Shown: one piece after another, positions 36,448 to 46,413 of the stretch
How positions within the stretch are numbered: the first letter of the stretch is position 1
Layout of the letters: every line of letters starts with the position of its first letter
DNA from: Acidimicrobiia bacterium UBA5794
GTDB lineage: Bacteria > Actinomycetota > Acidimicrobiia > Spongiisociales > UBA5794
Direction: 5' to 3'
Length of the DNA stretch: 64,000 nucleotides
Assembly: GCA_002418265.1 (NCBI GenBank)
Contig: DIDS01000032.1
Coordinates: forward strand, 80,001 to 144,000
Notes under the pieces: model-generated
What the model was told of the DNA's origin: nothing
The model's input: only the letters and a program-made list of their open reading frames with translations
Databases searched by the model: none
Made by a program: the position numbers and the translations under genes

Positions 36448-37554
36448 TCACGCCTCGGACGGTCGGACCAGAAAGGGTATCTCGACGTCCGCTCGTTCGG
36501 CTCCGCCGTGGTGTCCGACGAGTTTCCGATTTGACTGGGGCCCAAATGCGGTGGTCCCTTGCGGCAGGAACACGATCCCTGAAGGTGCTCTGGCGACGAA
36601 CTGAGGGTGCATCGGGCCTGGCCCCCACCACTCGGGTCCCGTTTCAAGCGGTGACCATGCTCCGCCGTGACGATCGGCGAGCTTTGATCCGTCGCCATGA
36701 ACGAACACGACTCGGCCATCCTCAGAAACGAAGCCTCCGTCCAGATCGTCCATATCGATGAGATGGCGTGAGGATTCGTCGATATCGATGTGGCCGTGAT
36801 CGGCGGTCCCGATCAGACACACATCGGAAGGGAGCATGGTTGCGAGACTGGCCCAGATTGTGTTTGCGCGTGTCATCGCCTCGTCGTACATCTCGGACCT
36901 TTGTCCAGCGATGTGTGCGGCAAAGTCAACGTCTGGGACATATACGAACACGAGCCGCTTGCCGATCGAAGCGACATCGGTCGCGATCGTGGCGATCTCA
37001 TCGATGTTCCAGTAGCCCTCGAATCTGGCGCCCCGATACAGCGCTTTCGTGAGGGGGGTCGACGCAAAGTTGCCAGGCTGTATCACGACTGGCTCAATCC
37101 CTGACGCATTGAGCCGTTCCCACAGGTTCGGTGACGGAAGAAGCCCGGGCGCATCGAGGTCAGGAATCGGCTCCCCGATCGGTGTTGTCATGTGGATCGT
37201 GTTGACCACCGAACCGATGTCGGGCATCCACATCTTGTATGCAATCAAACCGTGCTGGGAAGGAGGGAGCCCTGTTGCGACCGTCGCGAGGCTCACGGTG
37301 GTTGTTGCAGGGAACGGAGCGTCGAGCACGCCTGTCGTGGCGGCAGCCAGATCGTGTGCATTTGGGTGGTTGAGCTGGTGTGCTCCGAGACCGTCAAACA
37401 GCACGAGGACGCAGGTTGAAGCAGAAGGAATGGAATCTGCCAGGTCCGGATCCAGCGTGGGCGACGGGGCGGCTCCCGTGAGCCGATGTTCGATCTCTGC
37501 CACGAGATTGACCAGCCCACGCCCGACATAATTGGGTACTTGAGGAACATCCAT
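36448..37554 (-). CDS. Type I phosphodiesterase / alkaline phosphatase-superfamily protein
   Basis: 368 aa protein of the nucleotide pyrophosphatase/phosphodiesterase type. The first metal site is LVLFDGLGAHQL, the nucleophile region is PFPATTTVSLATVATGLPPSQHGLIAY (Thr nucleophile), and later metal ligands are VYVPDVDFAAH and GTADHGHIDID. No signal peptide is seen, so it may act in the cytoplasm, although family members also act outside. Substrate unknown. It diverges from the second complex I operon. Confidence 0.88.
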   Translation of the reverse strand: MDVPQVPNYVGRGLVNLVAEIEHRLTGAAPSPTLDPDLADSIPSASTCVLVLFDGLGAHQLNHPNAHDLAAATTGVLDAPFPATTTVSLATVATGLPPSQHGLIAYKMWMPDIGSVVNTIHMTTPIGEPIPDLDAPGLLPSPNLWERLNASGIEPVVIQPGNFASTPLTKALYRGARFEGYWNIDEIATIATDVASIGKRLVFVYVPDVDFAAHIAGQRSEMYDEAMTRANTIWASLATMLPSDVCLIGTADHGHIDIDESSRHLIDMDDLDGGFVSEDGRVVFVHGDGSKLADRHGGAWSPLETGPEWWGPGPMHPQFVARAPSGIVFLPQGTTAFGPQSNRKLVGHHGGAERADVEIPFLVRPSEA

Positions 37555-37618
37555 CGGTGCGGAAACTAACAGTCATGGGCTGCGAGCCCTAGGCCTGCGT
37601 CGATCGGCTTTCGTCTAA

Positions 37619-37653
37619 TTACAAGTGCCTCCACGGACTGCGATAGAATCGCA
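37619..37653 (+). promoter_or_regulatory. Candidate promoter with palindromic site before the second complex I operon
   Basis: TAGAAT (37644-37649) could be a -10 box, with TTACAA (37619-37624) upstream at a rather long 19 bp. The -10 lies inside the inverted repeat TGCGAT-AGA-ATCGCA (37639-37653), which would suit a repressor. By eye only. Confidence 0.4.
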
Positions 37654-37700
37654 ACCCGTAAGGGAACGACCAACCTGTCTGCTTCGAAGGGTTACTCGGG

Positions 37701-38084
37701 GTGCTCAATCAGTACTACGGCGACTACCTGACCGTCGCGCTGTTCATCGCGGTTGGTGCAATATTGGTGGGTGGGGCAGTCGGTGCGTCGAAACTCCTTG
37801 CCCCCAAGAATCCGGGTGGTTTCAAAGATGTTGCGTATGAATCTGGAATCGAGCCTGTTGGTGGGGGCTGGAACCAGAGTCACATCCGGTACTACATCTT
37901 CGCCCTGATGTTCCTGATTTTCGACGTCGAGGCTGTGTTCATCTTTCCGTGGGCGATCACACTTGATGCGTTCCAAGCAGCTGGGCGCGGTGTCTTCATT
38001 CTTGTCGAGATGTTCCTTTTCATTCTGATTCTTCTGTCCGGTCTGCTCTACGCCATAAGGAAGGGCGTCCTCAAATGGGAGTGA
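37701..38084 (+). CDS. nuoA2: Complex I-2 subunit A
   Basis: First gene of a second complex I operon that has only 11 subunits. The 127 aa protein has the NuoA loop [21 protein letters not shown] and [16 protein letters not shown]. The usual loop Cys is replaced by Ser (YESG). GTG 37701 starts it; it overlaps nuoB2 by 10 bases. Confidence 0.95.
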   Translation: MLNQYYGDYLTVALFIAVGAILVGGAVGASKLLAPKNPGGFKDVAYESGIEPVGGGWNQSHIRYYIFALMFLIFDVEAVFIFPWAITLDAFQAAGRGVFILVEMFLFILILLSGLLYAIRKGVLKWE

Positions 38085-38572
38085 TCGACAGATTCAACAC
38101 CCCAAAACCTCTGTCATGGCTGCTCAACTGGTCCCGCAAGTATTCCCTCTGGTATTTCCAGTTCGGGCTTGCATGCTGTGCAATCGAGGTCATGGCCGTG
38201 TCGAGCTCACGGTACGACTTCATGCGTTTCGGGATCACCCCGCTCCCCGCTTCACCCAGGCAAGCTGACCTCATGGTCGTCGCAGGGACCGTGACCGACA
38301 AGATGGCTCCTGCGATCCGTCGTCTGTACGATCAAATGCCCGAACCCAAGTACGTGATCTCGATGGGATCATGCTCGAATTCTGGTGGTCCCTACTGGGA
38401 TTCGTACTCGGTGACGAAGGGTGTTGATCAGTTGATGCCGGTCGACATCTATGTCCCTGGTTGTCCTCCCCGCCCAGAGGCACTCCTTCAGGGCATCATC
38501 CTGCTTCAGGAACGTATCCAGAACGAGGACTTGAAAAAGAAGTGGAGTGGGGTTGATGAGCGACACGCCTGA
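38075..38572 (+). CDS. nuoB2: Complex I-2 subunit B
   Basis: 165 aa N2-cluster subunit with [22 protein letters not shown] and [13 protein letters not shown] 38075 lies inside the end of nuoA2. Confidence 0.97.
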   Translation: MGVIDRFNTPKPLSWLLNWSRKYSLWYFQFGLACCAIEVMAVSSSRYDFMRFGITPLPASPRQADLMVVAGTVTDKMAPAIRRLYDQMPEPKYVISMGSCSNSGGPYWDSYSVTKGVDQLMPVDIYVPGCPPRPEALLQGIILLQERIQNEDLKKKWSGVDERHA

Positions 38573-39215
38573 CACGCCAACCACGGAAACCGACGTCGTC
38601 GAAGCGGCTGAGCATGACGGGGTTGAGACCGGTGCACTTCAACAGTGGGCCGATGCACTCGTTGAGGAACTCGGTGCCCTCGGTTCAACGGTCGAGTTCG
38701 ACACGGTCCGCATCCATGTCGATCCCGCACGGTGGGTCGAAACGATCAATCAGGCCCGTAAGAAACTTGAACTCTTTTCGTGGCTGTCGGCAATCGACTG
38801 GTCAAAGGATGTCGAGGTCGGGGATCCGGTCGATGATGTCGACACATTGGAGGAACGTTTCGAGGTCCTCTGTCGTCTTTCGTCGGTCGAAAACGCCGAT
38901 GGTGCCATCTTCGTTGCTGTGATCGACCGGGAGAACCCCTTCATCGACTCGCTGATGCCGACAATCGGTGGCGCCGAATGGCACGAGCGCGAAGCACACG
39001 AAATGTTCGGCATTGACTTTGTCGGAAACACGAATCTGATCCCGCTCTATCTCCCCGACGACTTCATCGGGAACCCCCTCCTCAAGTCATACCCCCTGCT
39101 CAGCCGTGAGGTCAAGCCGTGGCCGGGCGACGTCGACGTGGAACCGATGCCCGAACTGCCCGAGATCGAAGCAACCGACGACGTTGAATCGGACACCGAA
39201 GGTGAGGAATCATGA
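38556..39215 (+). CDS. nuoC2: Complex I-2 subunit C
   Basis: 219 aa 30-kDa-type subunit; signature [20 protein letters not shown] and [17 protein letters not shown]. Acidic tails occur at both ends. ATG 38556 overlaps nuoB2 by 17 bases, with GGAG eight bases before it; the GTG at 38547 is an alternative. Confidence 0.94.
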   Translation: MSDTPDTPTTETDVVEAAEHDGVETGALQQWADALVEELGALGSTVEFDTVRIHVDPARWVETINQARKKLELFSWLSAIDWSKDVEVGDPVDDVDTLEERFEVLCRLSSVENADGAIFVAVIDRENPFIDSLMPTIGGAEWHEREAHEMFGIDFVGNTNLIPLYLPDDFIGNPLLKSYPLLSREVKPWPGDVDVEPMPELPEIEATDDVESDTEGEES

Positions 39216-40396
39216 CTGACCTCGCCATGATCCATCGCTCCGAGTCGGCGGTCTCCATCGAACTCCAGACACCTGACATGACGCTCAACATCGGACCCCA
39301 GCACCCCTCCACGCACGGGGTCCTCAGGCTCATTGCCAAGGTCGCAGGCGAACGCGTCACCGATGTCGAGCCCGTGATCGGGTACATGCATCGTGGGTAC
39401 GAAAAGTTGTCCGAGGTTCGCACGTATGCCCAGATCACCACATTGGTGAACCGCATCGACTGGGTAGCAGGGTTTGCCAGTGAGGTTCCGTTCATCATCG
39501 GTGTCGAAAAACTCATGGGTGTCGAAGCGCCTCCGCGTGCCCAATACATTCGGATGATCCTCACCGAGCTTGCCCGTATGGCGTCCCATCTTGTTTTCAT
39601 GTCGTCTTACCCCCTTGAACTTGGCGCCACGACCCCCCTCATGTACGCATTGCGTGAACGTGAATACATCCTTGAGCTGATCGAGGAAGTGACCGGCGGC
39701 CGGTTCCACCCCAACTTCAACCGAGTCGGGGGTGTCAAGCCGGTCTATGGCGGTGGATCGATGACCAAGAAGTGGTCCTTGGATCTCCCTGAGGGCTTCC
39801 TCCAGCGGGCACGGGATGCCATGGATCGTATGGAGCAGATCTGTGACGACATCGACACCCTCGTCAGCGACAACGAGCTCATCAAGATGCGAACCGTCGG
39901 TATCGGTGTGATTCCTCGCGACAAGGCGCTCGAGTATGGGTTGACGGGTCCGAACCTACGGGCTTCGGGAGTGGCGTACGATTTGCGGAAGGTCGAAAAT
40001 CTCTTGCCATACGATGAGATCGACTTCGACATCGCCGTTCGCCAAGGCGGGGACTGTTATGACCGATACGTTCTGCGGATCGAGGAGGTCCGGCAGTCGT
40101 CAAGGATCGTCCGTCAGGCAGTTGACCAGATCCCCTCCGGGCCGTTGCAGACCAAGGTACCCCGTGTCCTGAAGGCACCCCGCGGTCAGGTCTACTCACG
40201 GGGCGAGAACCCGAAGGGTGAGTTCGGGTACCACATCGTTTCTGAGGGCGCACGGATGCCATACCGTCTCAAGATCCGTTCGACGAGTTTCTCGAACCTC
40301 TCGATTCTCCCCTGGATCCTCCAGGATGCCCTCATCCCTGACCTGGTTGCAATCATGGGTTCACTCGACTTCGTCCTCGGAGATGTTGATCGATGA
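39212..40396 (+). CDS. nuoD2: Complex I-2 subunit D
   Basis: 394 aa, the normal length. Core motifs are [16 protein letters not shown] and IGYMHRGYEKLSEVRTYAQ, and it ends DFVLGDVDR. It differs strongly from NuoD of the first operon in the quinone-site region (RGYEKLSE against TGMEKTAE), so the two complexes are not recent duplicates. Confidence 0.96.
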   Translation: MTDLAMIHRSESAVSIELQTPDMTLNIGPQHPSTHGVLRLIAKVAGERVTDVEPVIGYMHRGYEKLSEVRTYAQITTLVNRIDWVAGFASEVPFIIGVEKLMGVEAPPRAQYIRMILTELARMASHLVFMSSYPLELGATTPLMYALREREYILELIEEVTGGRFHPNFNRVGGVKPVYGGGSMTKKWSLDLPEGFLQRARDAMDRMEQICDDIDTLVSDNELIKMRTVGIGVIPRDKALEYGLTGPNLRASGVAYDLRKVENLLPYDEIDFDIAVRQGGDCYDRYVLRIEEVRQSSRIVRQAVDQIPSGPLQTKVPRVLKAPRGQVYSRGENPKGEFGYHIVSEGARMPYRLKIRSTSFSNLSILPWILQDALIPDLVAIMGSLDFVLGDVDR

Positions 40397-41403
40397 ACTT
40401 CTGGCTTGAGCTGATCATCAAACTCGTCGCGATCCTCGGGTTCGTTCTGACCGGCGCGCTCGTCGTCATTTATGCCGAGTTGAAAGCTGGTTCGCACATG
40501 CAGGGCCGGATAGGTCCGTACTACGCAGGGGTTCGTTGGGGATGGGCCCAGCCTCTTGCCGACGGTCTCAAGTTCCTTCAGAAGGAAGACCTGTCACCCA
40601 CCGGAGCAGACCGCACCATCTATGGGCTTGCACCCTACGTCGTGATGATGTCGACCATTGCAGTGTTCGTGGTGATCCCATTCGGCCCCGACATGGTGGG
40701 TCGTGACCTCGATCTGGGCATCTACTTCATCCTTGCCATATCGTCGCTTTCAGTCCTCGGCATTCTCATGGCCGGCTGGTCATCGGCGAACAAGTACTCG
40801 CTGATGGGTGGTTTGCGTGCCGCTGCCCAGCTCATTGCCTATGAGCTCCCGCTCGTCCTCGCTGCTGCTGCGGTTGTGGTGCAGGCGGGAACGATGTCAA
40901 TGAACGGCATTGTCCTTGCCCAATCGGAAACGTGGTTCACGGTCGCCGGAATCGACGTTGCGATGCCGTTCCTGCTCAAGGGACAGATCATCAGTTTCAT
41001 CATCTTCATGATTGCTGTGGTCGCAGAGCTCTCCCGAATCCCGTTCGACATGCCCATTGCCGAATCTGAACTGACCATGGGATATCTCACCGAGTACTCG
41101 GGAATCCGGTTCACGATGTTCTTCCTCGGTGAGTACGCATCGATGATTGCCTTCAGCGCCATTGCCGCAACGTTGTTCCTTGGCGGATACGCAGCTCCTG
41201 GCGTTCCTGACGGCCTGGCGAACCTTGTGGGGCCCGGGGTGATGCTGCTCAAGATCGCCCTACTCGTCTTTGTGATCATCTGGATCAGATGGACGTGGCC
41301 TCGACTTCGAGAAGACCAGCTCCAGCGGTTGGCGTGGTTCTGGCTCATCCCCATCGCCCTTGCCAACATTGCCGTTGTCGCGATCTTCAAAGTGGTGTTC
41401 TAG
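40393..41403 (+). CDS. nuoH2: Complex I-2 subunit H
   Basis: 336 aa quinone-tunnel subunit with MQGRIGPYYAGVRWGWAQPLADGLKFLQKE and AELSRIPFDMPIAESELTMGYLTEYSG. It follows nuoD2 directly, skipping nuoE-F-G. Confidence 0.96.
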   Translation: MNFWLELIIKLVAILGFVLTGALVVIYAELKAGSHMQGRIGPYYAGVRWGWAQPLADGLKFLQKEDLSPTGADRTIYGLAPYVVMMSTIAVFVVIPFGPDMVGRDLDLGIYFILAISSLSVLGILMAGWSSANKYSLMGGLRAAAQLIAYELPLVLAAAAVVVQAGTMSMNGIVLAQSETWFTVAGIDVAMPFLLKGQIISFIIFMIAVVAELSRIPFDMPIAESELTMGYLTEYSGIRFTMFFLGEYASMIAFSAIAATLFLGGYAAPGVPDGLANLVGPGVMLLKIALLVFVIIWIRWTWPRLREDQLQRLAWFWLIPIALANIAVVAIFKVVF

Positions 41404-41880
41404 ATGAGCGACAAGCAAATCAGATTCCCATTCCGCGGCCTTTGGGAAGGCATGTGGTTGACGCTCAAGACGATGCTCAAACCTGCACCGGTCACCATGT
41501 ATCCCCAGGTCCAGGAGGAACCCGTCCCCCGTGCCAGGGGCGTCATCGCACTCGACGTCGAAGCGTGCACGGTCTGCATGTTGTGCGCCCGAGAATGTCC
41601 CGATTGGTGCATCTACATCGAGGGTCACAAAGAAGAGCAGCCTCCGTCCAAGCCAGGCGGTCGGCCCCGTGTCCGTGCAACGCTCGACCGGTTCGACATC
41701 GACTACTCACTGTGCATGTATTGCGGGATCTGCGTTGAGGTGTGCCCATTCGATGCCCTCTTCTGGACACCCGAATATGAGTACAGCGAACCGAAAATCA
41801 CCAACCTCCTCCACAATATGGACAAGCTCACGTACTGGCTCGGAACCGTCCCCGACCAGCCACCGCTGGAGAAATCATGA
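41404..41880 (+). CDS. nuoI2: Complex I-2 subunit I
   Basis: 158 aa ferredoxin-like subunit with [15 protein letters not shown] and [16 protein letters not shown]. In an 11-subunit complex this protein is a likely docking surface for an external donor such as ferredoxin (known for cyanobacterial and chloroplast NDH-1; inferred here). Confidence 0.96.
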   Translation: MSDKQIRFPFRGLWEGMWLTLKTMLKPAPVTMYPQVQEEPVPRARGVIALDVEACTVCMLCARECPDWCIYIEGHKEEQPPSKPGGRPRVRATLDRFDIDYSLCMYCGICVEVCPFDALFWTPEYEYSEPKITNLLHNMDKLTYWLGTVPDQPPLEKS

Positions 41881-42416
41881 CGGTTACGATCTCTGAGTTC
41901 TTCAAAGAATCAGCCAACTGGGCCTTTCTCGCAATCGCTGTTCCGACGTTGTTTGCGGGGTGGCGGACCGTCACGAGCAACAACATCGTGCGTGCGGTTC
42001 TGTATCTGGTGGTTTCCCTTGGCGGCACCGCTGGCTTGTTCTTCATGCTCGGAGCCGAGTTCGTGGGATGGACAGTCGTGCTTGTGTACATCGGCGCCGT
42101 CATCATCTTGTTCCTGATCGGCATCATGATCACCAGGGCGCCGTTGGGTCAGGAGGCCGACCTCAGTCACGCCATGAATGTCAAGGCTCCTGCTGCGCTA
42201 CTTTCCACGGTCGTTTTCGGTGTCATCACCTGGGCCATGATCGATGCTTTCGGCAACAACATGATTCCACCGTTCGAGCCCACAGCCACTTCGGATCTGT
42301 CACTGCTCCTGTTCGATCGATTCGTGATCCCATTCGAGGTTGTGTCCTTTGTGCTCCTGGCCGCGCTCATCGGTGGAATCGCCATCGCCAGACAGGATGA
42401 GGAGGTGGTGTCATGA
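41877..42416 (+). CDS. nuoJ2: Complex I-2 subunit J
   Basis: 179 aa membrane subunit with five helices; third-helix region [20 protein letters not shown]. Overlaps nuoI2 and nuoK2 by four bases each. Confidence 0.94.
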   Translation: MTVTISEFFKESANWAFLAIAVPTLFAGWRTVTSNNIVRAVLYLVVSLGGTAGLFFMLGAEFVGWTVVLVYIGAVIILFLIGIMITRAPLGQEADLSHAMNVKAPAALLSTVVFGVITWAMIDAFGNNMIPPFEPTATSDLSLLLFDRFVIPFEVVSFVLLAALIGGIAIARQDEEVVS

Positions 42417-42718
42417 CGCTGATCCAATTCCTCATCGTTGCCACAGCCCTCTTCTCGTTTGGCCTCTATGGAGTGATTACCAGAAAGAACGCGGTCCTCG
42501 TTCTCGCATCGGTGGAGTTGATGCTCGCTGCCGTCAACATCAACCTGGTCGCATTCGACGTGTACCTTGACGATCCCCTCAACTCGGGCCAGATCTTTAC
42601 CTTGTTCACCATTGCACTTGCTGCCGCCGAGGTGGGTATTGGTATTGCGATCATCTTGATGATCTACCGCAATCGTCAGTCCGCTGATGTCGACGACCTC
42701 GATTTGATGAAGGGCTGA
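42413..42718 (+). CDS. nuoK2: Complex I-2 subunit K
   Basis: 101 aa three-helix subunit; conserved Glu residues in [18 protein letters not shown] and [13 protein letters not shown]. Confidence 0.96.
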   Translation: MTLIQFLIVATALFSFGLYGVITRKNAVLVLASVELMLAAVNINLVAFDVYLDDPLNSGQIFTLFTIALAAAEVGIGIAIILMIYRNRQSADVDDLDLMKG

Positions 42719-42720
42719 GC

Positions 42721-44805
42721 ATGCTCCCACTCGCAACATTTGCCCAGCAACTCATCCTTGCTACCGAGGAGACCACGGGCGGCCATTCGGGCATCGAACC
42801 TGGCATCACATCGGGTGCACTGGTGGAGTGGGCCTGGCTCATCGTTGTGGTCCCGCTTGTCGCCACATTCCTCATCCTGTTCTTCGGCAAGAAACTGCCG
42901 ATGAAGGGCTGGGAGCTCGCGGTGGGATCCATCGGCTTCGTCGGTGTCTACGGCACGATCCTGTTCATCCTCAATGCGACGGAGGGGATTCTCTACGAAG
43001 GACATCTTGAAGTAGCCAAGATGGGGGACTTCATCATCGAGTGGGGCTGGATGGTCGACGGCTTGTCGATCATGATGTACTTCCTTGTCGGTGTCGTGGG
43101 AACGCTCGTGTTCGTGTACGCCAAGTCGTACATGGACGGAGACATCCGGTTCACCTGGTTCTTCGTGTCTTTCTCATTGTTCGCCGGCGGCATGCTGGTT
43201 TTGGTCTCGGCACCCAACTTCCTGCAGCTCATCGTCGGCTGGGAGCTCGTTGGTGTGTCCTCGTATCTGCTCATCGGGCACTACTGGGAGGATTTCGAGA
43301 ACGTCGATGCGGGCAACAAGGCGTTCATGGTCAACAAGGTTGCCGATGCTGCGCTGTTCATCGGGGCAATCATCATGGCGGTATCGGTCGGCTCGTTCAG
43401 CTTCAACGACATCATCGATGTCGTGATGCACGGCGAGGCCGGACCCCTTTCCCAGTTCGGTTTCTGGGCAGGTCTGGCCGTCTTCATCGGGGCAATGGGC
43501 AAATCGGCACAGTTCCCGTTGCACGTGTGGTTGCCCGATGCCATGGCGGGCCCCACACCGGTGTCCGCTCTCATGCACGCTGCAACCATGGTGACCGCGG
43601 GTGTCTATCTCCTCGGCCGGCTGTTCCCGTTCTATCTCGATGTCGGTGGCATGTTCGGGGGCGATGTCAGGAACATCATCATCGTGATCGGTGGGTTGAC
43701 ACTCTTCCTCATGGGTCTTGTTGCGATTGTCCAGGATGACATCAAGAAGGTTCTTGCCTACTCCACCGTGTCACAGCTCGGGTACATGGTCGCCGCGATG
43801 GGAGCGGGTGCGTACACCGCTGGGTTGTTCCATCTGTTCACCCATGCGTTCTTCAAGGCGCTGTTGTTCCTCGGAGCTGGTTCGCTGATCCATGCGGTGC
43901 ATTCCAACGACATGTCAGACATGGGTGGCCTCCGCAAGAAAATGCCGGCCACGTTCTGGACCTTCATCTTGGGGACCCTCGCCCTCGTTGCCGTGTTTCC
44001 ATTCGCCGGGTTCTTCTCCAAGGACGAAATACTGGCTTCCATCAAGTATGCGGGTGGGTCTGGTCAGGACGTTGCGAACTCCATTCTCATCCTCGGCCTG
44101 CTTGGATCGTTCATCACAGCCTTCTACATGGTGCGCGTGATCGCCCTCACCTTCTTCGGTGAGTACAAGGGTGCGGCCCATCCGCACGAGTCCCCGAAGC
44201 TCATGACCTATCCCCTCATCGTTCTTGCGTTCTTTGCCGTGACCGCCGGATGGGTGAACATCCCCGGTGTCTACACCGGCTTCACCGAGTGGGTGGCGAC
44301 TCGCGTCCCACTTGTGGGGATGGGGGATCACCACGCAGAAGGGTTCGACTGGCCGGTCGTGCTCGTGTCGAGTGGCCTTGTGCTCGTTGGTGTTGTGATC
44401 GCGTGGATGATCTACAACAAGGACGCGGAGACAAATGCGGCCCGTGACTGGTTCCGGATCCCCGTTCTGTGGCCACTTCTGGAGAACAAGTACTTCATCG
44501 ACGACCTCTACATGAGTGGTGTGGTTCGACCTGTCATGGGGCCGATCGCAAGCACGGTGCTGTGGTTCGACATGAACGTGGTTGACGGCATCGTCAACGG
44601 GGCAGGAGCCGCGGGCAAGGTTCTTTCCAAGGGTGTGTTGGTGATCGACGACAACGTGGTCGACGGGGTATTCAACGCATCGGGTGCCGTAACCGGTGCC
44701 TCGGGATCCGTTCTGAGAAGGTCTTTCACAGGCCGCGTGCAGCAGTATGCGGCGTTCGGTTTTGTCGGCGTGATCGTGATCGTCGTCCTTTTCGTCATCA
44801 TCTAG
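42721..44805 (+). CDS. nuoL2: Complex I-2 subunit L
   Basis: 694 aa antiporter-like subunit, about 70 residues longer than the first copy. Motifs: LIVGWELVGVSSYLLIGHYW, KSAQFPLHVWLPDAMAGPTP and KKVLAYSTVSQLGYMVAAM. The extra length is at the N-terminus and in C-terminal Val/Gly/Asp-rich segments (KGVLVIDDNVVDGVFN). Confidence 0.96.
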   Translation: MLPLATFAQQLILATEETTGGHSGIEPGITSGALVEWAWLIVVVPLVATFLILFFGKKLPMKGWELAVGSIGFVGVYGTILFILNATEGILYEGHLEVAKMGDFIIEWGWMVDGLSIMMYFLVGVVGTLVFVYAKSYMDGDIRFTWFFVSFSLFAGGMLVLVSAPNFLQLIVGWELVGVSSYLLIGHYWEDFENVDAGNKAFMVNKVADAALFIGAIIMAVSVGSFSFNDIIDVVMHGEAGPLSQFGFWAGLAVFIGAMGKSAQFPLHVWLPDAMAGPTPVSALMHAATMVTAGVYLLGRLFPFYLDVGGMFGGDVRNIIIVIGGLTLFLMGLVAIVQDDIKKVLAYSTVSQLGYMVAAMGAGAYTAGLFHLFTHAFFKALLFLGAGSLIHAVHSNDMSDMGGLRKKMPATFWTFILGTLALVAVFPFAGFFSKDEILASIKYAGGSGQDVANSILILGLLGSFITAFYMVRVIALTFFGEYKGAAHPHESPKLMTYPLIVLAFFAVTAGWVNIPGVYTGFTEWVATRVPLVGMGDHHAEGFDWPVVLVSSGLVLVGVVIAWMIYNKDAETNAARDWFRIPVLWPLLENKYFIDDLYMSGVVRPVMGPIASTVLWFDMNVVDGIVNGAGAAGKVLSKGVLVIDDNVVDGVFNASGAVTGASGSVLRRSFTGRVQQYAAFGFVGVIVIVVLFVII

Positions 44806-44818
44806 GAGGAGCAACAAG

Positions 44819-46411
44819 ATGGATTGGTTAGATAACGGCTTGGCGCTGAGCCTGGTCGTGTTCCTACCGGTCGTCGGCGCGGGAATCGTGCTGGCCATCC
44901 CGAAGGCGCAGGAGGCGGCAATCAAATGGACTGCCCTCATCGTCTCGCTGGTCACACTCGCCCTCGCCGTCGTGCTGGCGGTGCAGTTCGACTATTCGGC
45001 TGCGGACACGTACCAGTTCGGGACCGCCATCGATACGCCATGGATTGAGGCTATCAACGCCCATTTCCACATCGGTGTGGATGGCATCTCGCTACCCATG
45101 GTGGTGCTCACCACCCTCATCACGATGCTGTGCATCGTCTACTCCTTCAACCACTTGCCCGAACCACACAACCCGAAGCTTCTCCTGGCGATGACGCTCC
45201 TCCTCGGCACCGGAATGGCTGGCACGTTTGTGGCACTCGACCTTGTGTTGTTCTTCGTCTTCTTCGAGATCGTCCTGTTGCCGATGTACTTCATGATCGG
45301 CATCTGGGGTGACCGAGGCATCAGGTATGTCCCGATATTCGGTTGGAAGATGGAGATGCGCCTGTATGCGTCCCTGAAGTTCTTCGTGTTCACCCTGTTC
45401 GGGTCGGCCTTCATGCTGTTGAGCTTCCTGGCCCTGTACTTCCGATCAGGTGACACACTTGGCTACAACTCGTTCTCGATGGTTGAGCTCTCCAACATCG
45501 GTCCGGCGGGTGCGTTCACGGGAACATTTGCGTTCTTGGTATTCCTCGGGCTGTTCCTCGGGTTTGCCGTCAAGGTTCCGATGTGGCCGGTCCACACGTG
45601 GTTGCCCGATGCACATACTGCTGCACCGACCATCGGTTCGGTGATTCTTGCTGCCATCCTCCTGAAGCTCGGTACGTATGGGTTCATCCGGATAGCGTTG
45701 CCGATTCTCCCGGACGAAGCGATCAACTGGGCCCCGTTCATCGGCGTCCTTGCAGTGATCGGGATCATCTACGGTTCGCTTGCATGTTTGGCCCAGACCG
45801 ACATGAAGCGGCTGATCGCCTATTCATCGGTCGGGCACATGGGCTTTGTCATGCTCGGCATTGCCACGCTGACCGATATCGGCATCAACGCCGCCATCAT
45901 CGGGATGGTCGCCCACGGCCTCATCACCGGCTTGCTGTTCTTCGTTGTCGGTTCGATGTCGCATCGATATCACACCCGAGACATGAACCGTCTCGGTGGC
46001 GCGATGGTGTCCCTGCCAAGGATGGGTCTGATCCTGGGGTTCGCCGCGATGGCATCGCTCGGGTTGCCGTCACTTGCCGGCTTCTGGGGTGAGTTCATGT
46101 CGCTGATGGCATCGTTCGATCCGCTCGAAGCAATTGGTGCAACGGGTCTGTTCAGGGGCTTCATGGTGGTTGGTGCTGTCGGCACGGTCCTCACCGCTGC
46201 CTACATGTTGTATCTGTTGCGAAGCGTCATTTTCGGTGAACCAGCCGAGGAGTGGGTCAGTCAGGAATTCCACGACGTGGACACCGCCGAGTGGCTTGCA
46301 TGGGCACCGCTCATTGCTGGCATCATCGCCATCGGCATCTTCCCGAAGATCGTCTTCGGCGCAACCAACGACGCCGTTGTCTCCCTCGTCCAGAAAGCCT
46401 TCGGAGCCTGA
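44819..46411 (+). CDS. nuoM2: Complex I-2 subunit M
   Basis: 530 aa antiporter-like subunit: HIGVDGISLPMVVLT, FFVFFEIVLLPMYFMIGIWG, KVPMWPVHTWLPDAHTAAPT and KRLIAYSSVGHMGFVML. A strong AGGAGG lies just before ATG 44819. Confidence 0.96.
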   Translation: MDWLDNGLALSLVVFLPVVGAGIVLAIPKAQEAAIKWTALIVSLVTLALAVVLAVQFDYSAADTYQFGTAIDTPWIEAINAHFHIGVDGISLPMVVLTTLITMLCIVYSFNHLPEPHNPKLLLAMTLLLGTGMAGTFVALDLVLFFVFFEIVLLPMYFMIGIWGDRGIRYVPIFGWKMEMRLYASLKFFVFTLFGSAFMLLSFLALYFRSGDTLGYNSFSMVELSNIGPAGAFTGTFAFLVFLGLFLGFAVKVPMWPVHTWLPDAHTAAPTIGSVILAAILLKLGTYGFIRIALPILPDEAINWAPFIGVLAVIGIIYGSLACLAQTDMKRLIAYSSVGHMGFVMLGIATLTDIGINAAIIGMVAHGLITGLLFFVVGSMSHRYHTRDMNRLGGAMVSLPRMGLILGFAAMASLGLPSLAGFWGEFMSLMASFDPLEAIGATGLFRGFMVVGAVGTVLTAAYMLYLLRSVIFGEPAEEWVSQEFHDVDTAEWLAWAPLIAGIIAIGIFPKIVFGATNDAVVSLVQKAFGA

Positions 46412-46413
46412 CA

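Noticed and set aside
43915..44955. 346-codon open frame antisense to nuoL2
   Set aside because: Same reason: shadow of a well-supported gene, low-complexity His/Asp/Glu-rich translation.
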